Virus record (IMG/VR): IMGVR_UViG_3300044858_000980
Coordinates: 1 to 20,654 of that record
Length of the DNA stretch: 20,654 bases
Source: a virus
Strand: one strand, 5' to 3'
Position 1 is the first letter of the stretch. Each line of letters opens with the position of its first letter. The translations under genes and the position numbers were made by a program. Below, piece after piece: positions 14,901-20,654 of this stretch. The notes beneath the pieces were generated by a model. The model was not told the origin of the DNA, ran no database searches, and saw nothing but the letters and a program-made list of their open reading frames with translations.

Positions 14901-16574
14901 ATCTGCTAATTGAGATGATAGTTGTGGGGCAACAATTCTTCTTCCTTCTTCATCTATTAAGAAAGTGTTTTCTTTGTAAAATTTAATAGCATTTGATCTT
15001 CTTTTTTCTAATTCTTTAATAATTTCTTTAGCATCATTGGTTGATATTCCATATTTTTTAGCAGTATCTCTAATTGCTACTTGTTCTAATCTATTTACAA
15101 TTCTTTGACGGCTTATGTCATCAGTTGCTGATAGCCAATTATTGATAAATGATTTGCGTTGTTCAGGAGTAAAAGCAGATACCTTGCCAACAAAGGCTTC
15201 AATTTCACCTACTGAGTCACTGGAGTTAATTCCTTTAATTCGTACCCAACCTGAAGGTCGTTCTCTAAATGGCCAACTAACTACACCAACAGTGGCAACA
15301 AAAGGGTTGCGACGGAAATACTCAATATCCCAAACTTTGTTTTGGCTTGTAGAAAGTTCTCCTCTTAAAACTGCTTTATCAGCCCTTACTTTTTCTACAG
15401 CATTAAACACTGAAGGACCTCTGTAGCCTACTTTAGATTCTGCTGCTTCTATTGCTCTAGCCAAATAAGCATCTTTTTTAATTAAATCTTGAAATTCTAA
15501 ACCAAGAGCTTTTCTATTTTCTCTTAGTAAAGCCAATTCGTGAATATCTTGCCCTTGTTTTGCAGCGTAAATATGTTGTTTTATTTCTCCAAGAGCAGTG
15601 CGTGATCTTTCTAAAGCAAACCAAGTGCTTGCTGATTCTTCAGCTAACAATCTTTGGGCATTAACATCACCTATTGCAGAACGATAAATAAGTCCTGCTC
15701 TGTAAAGATCAGTATTTTCTCCCAACAAACCTGCTAAGGCTTCAGGATTAGAAGAATTTTTAATTACTCTATGGTTTTTTAATTGGTTTCCATCTGCTAC
15801 TGTTGTAAAACGTAAAAATTCATCTATGCCATCAGAATATCTAATTGAATCTAAATCTTTTTTTGTTGCATTAAATTGTTTTTCTAGTCGTGGTAAGGAA
15901 CGATTAAGTTCAATTCTTTCTGTTTCAATGTCATCTAAAGTCCTACCAGTAATAGCAGTGTTTTCTAAATCTAATTCATCTAAACGATTTTTTGTAGCAA
16001 GGTAAAGTGATCTAACATCTTCTGCTTTAGCAACTTTATCTATGTCTGTTTTAGCAATTACTTTATCTGGAGTTACTTTTGTATCTAAATACTTTAACCT
16101 ACCTAATTTTCCTAATTTACCAAATGCGTAAAAAGGAGATACAAAACTGCCAGCAATTAAGTCTGCTGTACCAGTTAATAAGTTAAATCCACCAAAGCGT
16201 TCTTCTCGTTCTTTTTCGTCATAAGGATTGTAGAGTTTGCCAGTTTTAGGATTGTATGAACTTGGGCTAAAGAACTGACCTATCTTATTTCCAAATATGT
16301 TATCGGCAATACTTTCTAAACGGTAAGTAGCGGCATTAGCCATTGAGATTGATTGGGCTGCTTTTTTTTGTTGTTCTTTTGTTGCTGTTTGACCTTGGAT
16401 AGTGTCAGGTAGAAAAAAATCAGAAATGTTTTGACGAACTAAGTTTCCTTTTAGAGTTTCACCTTCTAGTATTCCTAGTTTTTCAAATGGAGTTAAAAGT
16501 GCTTGTCCAATTTTAGTTCCAAGGTTTTTGAAAGTACCAAAAATACTTCCGCTTGGTTGCGGATTAAGACTCAT
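11976..16574 (-). CDS. 1532-aa giant virion protein, probable internal/ejection protein
   Basis: 1532 aa from ATG at 16574 (AAGGA 6 bases upstream). It begins with an amphipathic segment (FGTFKNLGTKIGQALLTPFEK, residues ~13-33). Around 128-152 a hydrophobic Gly/Phe patch occurs (LLTGTADLIAGSFVSPFYAF), then long charged helices (~165-350). Around 590-630 is IWRPLVLMRLGYPQRNVGEG followed by ALGGLFAIHS. A coiled coil follows at ~681-745, then VRFLEPFFAAQENTARVWAK at ~1020-1042. The C-terminal third has several Tyr/Trp-rich helices. There are no catalytic motifs I can assign (no lysozyme, peptidase or MuF motif seen) and no tape-measure-like periodicity. Size, helicity and position in the structural module suggest an internal-virion or DNA-ejection protein, but this is inference. 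Its central and N-terminal coding region (about 12,900-16,560) is clearly A+T richer than the C-terminal end. Confidence 0.82.
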   Translation of the reverse strand: MSLNPQPSGSIFGTFKNLGTKIGQALLTPFEKLGILEGETLKGNLVRQNISDFFLPDTIQGQTATKEQQKKAAQSISMANAATYRLESIADNIFGNKIGQFFSPSSYNPKTGKLYNPYDEKEREERFGGFNLLTGTADLIAGSFVSPFYAFGKLGKLGRLKYLDTKVTPDKVIAKTDIDKVAKAEDVRSLYLATKNRLDELDLENTAITGRTLDDIETERIELNRSLPRLEKQFNATKKDLDSIRYSDGIDEFLRFTTVADGNQLKNHRVIKNSSNPEALAGLLGENTDLYRAGLIYRSAIGDVNAQRLLAEESASTWFALERSRTALGEIKQHIYAAKQGQDIHELALLRENRKALGLEFQDLIKKDAYLARAIEAAESKVGYRGPSVFNAVEKVRADKAVLRGELSTSQNKVWDIEYFRRNPFVATVGVVSWPFRERPSGWVRIKGINSSDSVGEIEAFVGKVSAFTPEQRKSFINNWLSATDDISRQRIVNRLEQVAIRDTAKKYGISTNDAKEIIKELEKRRSNAIKFYKENTFLIDEEGRRIVAPQLSSQLADSMPIVDIIALDKALGANANSWKQADLKLRGGVISLMDTLDQIWRPLVLMRLGYPQRNVGEGTLRAVAALGGLFAIHSPKDVSKATANWYKNRHASILNYGRMVNEAKLLAKTEGTKVKLPPLRASWQSLIKAQEDFMQISKNKIDNLKEELNELGDDAADSIRKDQILDEINARETYIKESTDKIKSYVKQANAKGLKGNRYRRNEGILSYRGVTAPEAFEDDFGAVLANLAGTEGRVAREISSPGRVFSGVDQARYRSAGFTKLEPDDPNYFIGLERAARQFRNAETPKQLLQGKTVDEVVDYLRNTPEGRKEFRFSRAQDPEDYALQMSYAVDRYFPDANLQKRVANEEITAADLRLALQGRKDLKAIHGDKIEEMTDPRFGYNKTVRKIFKYIGAMPEDVFVRHPFAGAVYKRTLKESIDLRISQNVSLTRTELNKIVANARRTALAETRRTLYTIERYSNISTFVRFLEPFFAAQENTARVWAKLVYNDPSLLARAGYIYQAPERAGLIQRDEQIDQDVVTMQIPNWMRNTPLGKALAGKETISFAKGSANLILQGEDWWRIGDGVFTQVFASQVAKQFPTPSVTQITNYFIPRGPSRELGSYDIVLPSVIKQALNAWKQQDARDYASDLIISTQIENNKYRNGLRAEPPTDSEMKSRVNSFTFLRIASALTLPVSIKYRPELEFYINKSREYRTKFGPDAAVRFYQDYPDYFEMFFSLTRNPTGINPNLDAVNYARKYPKLIAKITDPRNGFSPEFTQLITNRSGAPTTFDQNAYIWQLTNEYRTGKPYREMTPVDEIAAINALQRGWIEYTQVKTQLDAELSKRGLESYSESGAEDLAYVKKVFVESKRNENFVWWKDYSEGAGSKRFVSFLKAIDVVLDDKKFMAERGDEPVWDAFLEYKNIRNQVTTELQNRKKTGGSSNIAAKQNDDLKFVWERAVSYVATLDPTGTFTTFYNRFLDSDTLEEID

Positions 16575-16576
16575 AT

Positions 16577-16735
16577 TTATTCCTTAGTGATTATGCCAAT
16601 AAGGTCCTCATGCTGATCTGGTGTTAAGTCGCTGACTTGTGCCAGACCCCAAGCGAGAGGAGCGTTGTCAAACCCGAAGGCATCAAGATACTTCGAAAAG
16701 TTCAATGCCCACGCTGGCGTAGAGTCGAGTGCCAT
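16577..16735 (-). CDS. 52-aa acidic microprotein between structural genes
   Basis: The frame runs from ATG at 16735 to TAA at 16577. AAAGAG lies 8 bases before the start and the ATG follows the preceding TGA by one base; the next gene starts 2 bases after its stop. The gene fills the interval exactly, which supports reality. Sequence: MALDSTPAWALNFSKYLDAF, then GFDNAPLAWGLAQVSDLTPD and a helical end (HEDLIGIITKE). It is net acidic and Trp/Leu-rich, unlike the basic cluster after the capsid. No family recognised. It could be a small assembly factor or a partner for the 1532-aa protein. Confidence 0.72.
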   Translation of the reverse strand: MALDSTPAWALNFSKYLDAFGFDNAPLAWGLAQVSDLTPDQHEDLIGIITKE

Positions 16736-16736
16736 T

Positions 16737-17177
16737 TCACACGCTCTTTAGATAAAGTACGAAATCTCTTAAAACTTGTGGTGAGTCTTGTGCTTGTGCC
16801 ACTGTTTCAATTACTGGGATGTAACCCTTTAGTCTTTGCATATCGTCACCCATAGTGTCAGGTGTAAATGATGGACCAGGACCTGCACCAAAAGGTGCTC
16901 CTGCAGTGATTGGCTCATCAGCAAATTGAGTAGGAGCTGATAAAGGTATTGGTTGTTCCATTGGCATTGGTGGGGTCATAGAAGTATCCACTGGAGGTGC
17001 TTGAGTTCTACCCATTGGCACTGCTCTTTGGGAATCTTCTAATTGCTTACGCATACCTTGTTGCATTCCGCTTGGTGCTGAAATAGGCAACTTAGCAGCA
17101 GGATTTAAGTCAGTACGATTGGTGTAAGCCTTACCAACCTGACCGTTTCTGCTACCGCCTCTACCTCTACTGGCCAC
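16737..17177 (-). CDS. 146-aa portal-adjacent protein, Gly/Arg N-terminus and Pro/Met-rich middle
   Basis: 146 aa from GTG at 17177, supported by AGGAG 6 bases upstream; it overlaps the end of the portal gene by 11 bases. It starts MASRGRGGSRNGQVGKAY, followed by TNRTDLN (about residues 19-25), a Pro/Met/Gln-rich disordered middle (MTPPMPMEQPIPLSAP) and a helical C-terminus (YIPVIETVAQAQDSPQVLRDFVLYLK). From memory, a GxRGG...Q..YxNRTDLN N-terminus directly after the portal is common in actinobacterial and environmental phages. The function is unknown; a small head-tail or portal-associated protein is a reasonable inference. Not a clear adaptor by sequence. Confidence 0.8.
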   Translation of the reverse strand: MASRGRGGSRNGQVGKAYTNRTDLNPAAKLPISAPSGMQQGMRKQLEDSQRAVPMGRTQAPPVDTSMTPPMPMEQPIPLSAPTQFADEPITAGAPFGAGPGPSFTPDTMGDDMQRLKGYIPVIETVAQAQDSPQVLRDFVLYLKSV

Positions 17178-18921
17178 CTAATGCTCCTAATAATTGATCT
17201 AATGATGGGGCTGGTCCTTGTGCTTGCTCTACTGGTTGCTCTGCTCCCATACCTGGCATAGATAGTCCTGGCATAGTTTCAGGGGCTCCCACTGGAGCAG
17301 GTGTGGCTTGACGCTCTTGTGCTTCTCTTTGGACCTTCTCCACTGCTGCTGCTAAATCTAACTTATCACTGATTACGAGTTTCATAATCTTAGCCAAGTC
17401 TGCAGGTGGTATTGCTCCTTGAGCAGCTTGTGTTTGAACTGCGGATAGTAGTGCTGCTTCTAGTGATTCACTCACTGTTCTATCGTGCTCTATTTCAGGG
17501 TCAGAGATCAATGGGTCAATCTCTTGGGCTGTTCTCTTAGACATTGTTCCAATACCTACACGCTGTCCTAGTCCTACAACAAGGGCGTTAGCATCTGCTC
17601 CTGCGTAAGCGTACGTCACTGTGTTTGCATCTGTTTCAAAATCTTTGTTAGGGATGTAATCAACATGCCCCTTGACCTTGCCTTGAGATACATAGAATGA
17701 ACGACGCTGATTACCAAAGTAAGACTTAGCAATAGCGATTGCTCTCTTGTTTTCCTCGACCAGTGAGGCAGCAAGAATCTCTTGGGCTTCTTGTACTGGG
17801 AAGTCCACTACGGCAGAAAGGATTGCGTCACCACGCTTGCCAGTTCTAATGTTAGAAGTAGATTCACCACCGAACTCAGCAGGTGTTCCTGAAGTAATAC
17901 GCATATTGCGTTCTAGGCGATCAATGGTTGCGTTAGCAGCAGTGCCTTGGCCCATACCTGCTTCTCTGATCTCACCACCTTGGATGATATTTACCATACC
18001 TGTTCTGCCGTCATACGGACCAGAAATAAATTTGGCTGACTCACCTGGGCGTGATACTAAGTAAGTGTCAGGGAAGATGCCTCGCTCAACTGCAATGACC
18101 TCTAGTGCCATAAGTTTTGCTTGCAACTGATACATACCAACAAGTCCATCAAACTGACCCATTGCTCTATCAAGAGTAATACGACCTGGTACAACTGCTA
18201 GGTTCATACCTGTTCTGTTTGGTACTCGTTCTAGTTCTACATAACTTGCGCCACTGGATAAGCCTGGTGTTACTTGTTCACCAATCACTGCGGTAACTAG
18301 GATGTCACCATCCATGTACTCCAATAGTTCAAACATAGTGTTTGGGTCTGCATTGGCACGCTTGTTTAGTTTGCCCATCTGCTCAGGATAGTTTTCTTGC
18401 AACCACCTGTAGCCACGCTTAAAAGTAAAGATTGCATCTGGTGGACACATCTCATCTGGGTCCTCAGTTGGTGCAACGAAAGTAGATAGTGGGTTTCTTA
18501 CTTCCCACTTAGCAATACCACGCTTAGGGTCTGGTCTTAACACTACAGGTGATGATGCGTAACCAATCATTAGCCTTGCACGACGACGAAGTTTAAGTGG
18601 AAGTTTGTTTGCTTCCCACCAACCTAGAGTTGCACGACGGCGAGTGTTAGCTCTTTTCTCACTAGCGTTGTTCCCAGGTTCTAAAGCAGGATAAAAACAA
18701 TTTGGGTAAGTGGATGCGATACGCATAGCACTTTGATCTAGTCCAGTGGCAATTAAGTTAGCCACAGCACTTGCCTCGGACTTATCCATCTCAGGCAGTG
18801 GGATAATAATGTCGCCGTTGTATGCGTCACGAAGTTTTTGCATACGGCTAATCACTGGCGATTGTGCTCTCTTGCGTTCCTCTAGTAGAGCTATTATCGA
18901 ATCGAGCGAAGGTCCTGACAA
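17167..18921 (-). CDS. Portal protein
   Basis: 584 aa from TTG at 18921, supported by GGAAGG 8 bases upstream and by its position one base after the stop of the 61-aa gene; no ATG lies within the first 20 codons. The pattern fits phage portal proteins: N-terminal helix (LDSIIALLEERKRAQSPVIS), LRDAYNGDI, a basic helix with WWEANKLPLKLRRRARLMIGY (~100-121), a beta-rich wing (RNPLSTFVAPTEDP; ERVPNRTGMNLAVVPGRI), the central stem-type helices (RTGKRGDAILSAVVDFPVQEAQEILA, ~365-390), and a Gln/Pro-rich C-terminal tail. Portals form the 12-subunit ring through which DNA is packaged and ejected and bind the terminase. Placement two genes after the large terminase agrees. Subtype (SPP1-gp6 versus other) not determined. 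Confidence 0.86.
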   Translation of the reverse strand: MSGPSLDSIIALLEERKRAQSPVISRMQKLRDAYNGDIIIPLPEMDKSEASAVANLIATGLDQSAMRIASTYPNCFYPALEPGNNASEKRANTRRRATLGWWEANKLPLKLRRRARLMIGYASSPVVLRPDPKRGIAKWEVRNPLSTFVAPTEDPDEMCPPDAIFTFKRGYRWLQENYPEQMGKLNKRANADPNTMFELLEYMDGDILVTAVIGEQVTPGLSSGASYVELERVPNRTGMNLAVVPGRITLDRAMGQFDGLVGMYQLQAKLMALEVIAVERGIFPDTYLVSRPGESAKFISGPYDGRTGMVNIIQGGEIREAGMGQGTAANATIDRLERNMRITSGTPAEFGGESTSNIRTGKRGDAILSAVVDFPVQEAQEILAASLVEENKRAIAIAKSYFGNQRRSFYVSQGKVKGHVDYIPNKDFETDANTVTYAYAGADANALVVGLGQRVGIGTMSKRTAQEIDPLISDPEIEHDRTVSESLEAALLSAVQTQAAQGAIPPADLAKIMKLVISDKLDLAAAVEKVQREAQERQATPAPVGAPETMPGLSMPGMGAEQPVEQAQGPAPSLDQLLGALGGQ

Positions 18922-18945
18922 GTTATTTACCTTCCGTAACCATTA
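18922..18945 (-). promoter_or_regulatory. Ribosome binding site supporting the TTG start of the portal gene
   Basis: On the minus strand GGAAGG lies 8 bases before TTG at 18921, inside the end of the 61-aa gene. With no competing ATG nearby, this decides the portal start. Confidence 0.6.
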
Positions 18946-19108
18946 AGTCTTGTTTGACTAATTCTAAAATTCCAACGACAGTAATTGCATCAATCTCGCC
19001 TTCTGAATGCAACTCTATCCTTGGTATTCCCTCAGAGGATACAACATAACTGACCTCAAGAGAATAAATTAGCATATCGCTAGTTTCAATAGCCACTAAC
19101 TTACCCAT
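18923..19108 (-). CDS. 61-aa protein of unknown function between terminase and portal
   Basis: The ATG at 19108 is chosen (61 aa, overlapping the terminase stop by 13 bases) because AAGAAG lies 9 bases upstream. The in-frame TTG at 19129 would give 68 aa but has no ribosome binding site. Sequence: a beta-rich protein (KLVAIETSDMLIYSLEVSYVV, GIPRIELHSEGEIDA) ending in a helix (ITVVGILELVKQDLMV). No Cys, membrane segment or recognised family. Its fixed place between terminase and portal and its overlaps suggest a translation-coupled small accessory protein. Confidence 0.7.
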   Translation of the reverse strand: MGKLVAIETSDMLIYSLEVSYVVSSEGIPRIELHSEGEIDAITVVGILELVKQDLMVTEGK

Positions 19109-20654
19109 CTTTGGTTGCTTCTTAACCAACTAGGTCTATGGAACATTGGTGGGTTTTTTGATTTTACTGGGAATAGGTTAGGAGCGTTCCATATTAGGAA
19201 CCAGTGAGCCATCACTGTGTCATCTGTACTGCCTTCAGGCCAAGAGGATAGTTCTTTTATCATTGATTCTACTTTTTTACGAGAGCCATCCATCACTGAA
19301 CCAGGCAATCTGACCCTGCCATACCGATAGTGAGGGGCCATAGTCTGAACACCATAGTCGGCATCAGTCTTATTCCTAGTAGTGCTGTGAGGAATTACCG
19401 ACACACCCCTAAGAGATTGCCACCTACGCACATGGTCGTATTGAAGTAGGAACCTTTGTGCTGCATTTGCCTCAACAATTAGATAAGTAAAGGGTCTGCC
19501 TTGCTCGTTTGACCTTTGCCACCATTCCTCAAGTAGCCCTGAAAACACACCATTACTGTGATTCCAGTCTAAGAAGTCAGGGGCATCCATAGGAGCTCTG
19601 TGTAGATCAATGAGAGTCTGCATTTCTGTTTCAGGTTCATAGAGCCAATGCTGAACAGCCCAGAATCTAGTAGGAGAAGGGTCAGCAGTGACTACACTGA
19701 AAGCCCCCTCAGCCAAATTCTTAGGGATTATCCCTGCTTGTCGAGTCTGGTCCCAACATCCAGGGAAGTCTTCACCTGTGGCATCACGCCCACCCTCTAT
19801 CCAAATCCTAGGAACCAACTGATTTTGAGGGTCAGTGTCTTCTTGCTGATAAAGAACAAGGAATCTATCTTCTCTGTTCTTCTTAATTCTATTTAGTTCT
19901 TTCCAAGGCAAGCGATAAGGGTCAAGTAAGCACCCTTCTGGCCAAGGTTTAGCCAAACTAGATTCGTCAATATGCTTCTCAGGGTAATAAGCCTTGTAGG
20001 AGATGTGGTGGTATTTGCGTTTAGGTGGCTCTCCTAGAATCTCAAAGTCATCACCATCAACCAAGTCGAGTGCATAGCGATACAGGTCTTCACTACCCAT
20101 CCTCTGCCCTTGCAGGATTAGCAAGCCACCTGGGTCAAGTCGAGTTTCAGCTTCAGTTTCCCACCAGTTAATTAGATTCTCTCTAGCATCCATAGTCCTT
20201 AGAGTCTTTTTATCTACCAAGTCATCCCAGATAACTAAATCAAATCGGCCTCCTAGAAAGCCTGAGTCCATTCCGTAAGCTACAAAAGATGATTCTTTAT
20301 CTTCTACACTGATACCCCCTGGCTGTTCAATGATGAACTCCTCTAATCGCCATAGTTCAGGGTTGGTAGGTTTGAATCTTCCATAGTCTTGCATCAAGGT
20401 AGCTACAGCATTTGAAGCCATACCCTTCTCAACAAGTTCAGGTTCTGCTTTTACAGGGATTGATCTATCGAAAGTTCTCCTAAGACGACCTGTGTACATC
20501 TTTGCTTGCTTCTCTGTCCTAGAGCCAATCATTGTTCTAAGGCTTCTATCTCTCACTGCAAGCCAACAAGGTAAGTCGTGAGTGAAGAAGGTAGATTTAC
20601 CTGAGCCTGGAGGAGCATTTACTACCAAGTATTCTTTATCACTACTACTGGCTA
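19096..20654 (-). CDS. terL: Terminase large subunit, 5' end cut by window
   Basis: 518 codons are visible; the frame stays open to the window edge, so the N-terminus (adenine-binding region) is missing. ATPase: Walker A APPGSGKST at visible residues 13-21, Walker B FDLVIWDD at about 137-144 with catalytic acid following, and coupling motif LILQGQRM at about 177-184. Nuclease (RNase H-like): first Asp in VVTADPSPT (Asp ~324), second acid in YLIVEANAAQ (Glu ~394), third in STDDTVMAHW (Asp ~477-478). The protein translocates DNA into the prohead and cuts concatemers, docking on the portal. A small terminase subunit is not visible in the window and would lie upstream, outside it. Assignment is by motifs in the right order and spacing. 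Confidence 0.93.
   Translation of the reverse strand, partial: ASSSDKEYLVVNAPPGSGKSTFFTHDLPCWLAVRDRSLRTMIGSRTEKQAKMYTGRLRRTFDRSIPVKAEPELVEKGMASNAVATLMQDYGRFKPTNPELWRLEEFIIEQPGGISVEDKESSFVAYGMDSGFLGGRFDLVIWDDLVDKKTLRTMDARENLINWWETEAETRLDPGGLLILQGQRMGSEDLYRYALDLVDGDDFEILGEPPKRKYHHISYKAYYPEKHIDESSLAKPWPEGCLLDPYRLPWKELNRIKKNREDRFLVLYQQEDTDPQNQLVPRIWIEGGRDATGEDFPGCWDQTRQAGIIPKNLAEGAFSVVTADPSPTRFWAVQHWLYEPETEMQTLIDLHRAPMDAPDFLDWNHSNGVFSGLLEEWWQRSNEQGRPFTYLIVEANAAQRFLLQYDHVRRWQSLRGVSVIPHSTTRNKTDADYGVQTMAPHYRYGRVRLPGSVMDGSRKKVESMIKELSSWPEGSTDDTVMAHWFLIWNAPNLFPVKSKNPPMFHRPSWLRSNQRWVS

Noticed and set aside
18923-19129. TTG start at 19129 giving a 68-aa protein
   Set aside because: No Shine-Dalgarno before the TTG; the ATG at 19108 has AAGAAG at a suitable distance and a smaller overlap with the terminase gene.

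Overview
The window is a stretch of a tailed double-stranded DNA phage (Caudoviricetes). It covers most of the packaging and structural module and the start of the tail-fibre/host-interaction region. Every gene supported here lies on the minus strand, so the transcription order runs from base 20654 down to base 1. Genes are packed tightly: many junctions are 1-4 base overlaps (TAATG, TAGTG, ATGA), and GTG and TTG starts preceded by AGGAG/AAGGA-type ribosome binding sites are common. No integrase, repressor or attachment site is visible. Base composition is moderately A+T rich. From memory, the portal-adjacent small protein, the three large proteins and the N4-gp56-like capsid resemble proteins from environmental phages and phages of Actinobacteria. 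A freshwater or marine actinobacterial host is therefore a plausible inference, but it is not shown by the sequence.

Layout in transcription order. (1) 20654-16577: large terminase (5' end cut by the window), a 61-aa unknown protein, the portal, a 146-aa Pro/Gly/Met-rich protein and a 52-aa microprotein. (2) 16574-8937: three large proteins of 1532, 388 and 622 aa, with no recognisable enzymatic domain, sitting between the portal and the scaffold. They are most likely internal-virion, ejection or tail-related structural proteins. (3) 8936-8638: a gene-free stretch of about 300 bases. It starts with a strong terminator-like hairpin and continues with several foldable elements on the minus-strand RNA, including a compact three-way-junction candidate. 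(4) 8637-7161: scaffold-like protein and the major capsid protein, followed by two tandem hairpins (7160-7111). (5) 7090-6139: five very small, Lys-rich basic proteins. (6) 6139-818: small structural proteins, a collagen-like protein with a globular insert, and three paralogous glycine-rich fibre/adhesin-like proteins, with a conserved 114-aa phage protein between the second and third. (7) 782-1: a GT-A fold glycosyltransferase, cut by the window edge.

Working together: terminase and portal package DNA, scaffold and major capsid protein build the head, the large proteins presumably form internal or tail parts used for DNA delivery, and the collagen-like and glycine-rich proteins are candidate receptor-contact surfaces. 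The glycosyltransferase could modify a virion or host glycan. No recognisable tape measure, tail tube, tail sheath, head-tail adaptor or tail-chaperone frameshift is visible, so the tail type is unresolved.
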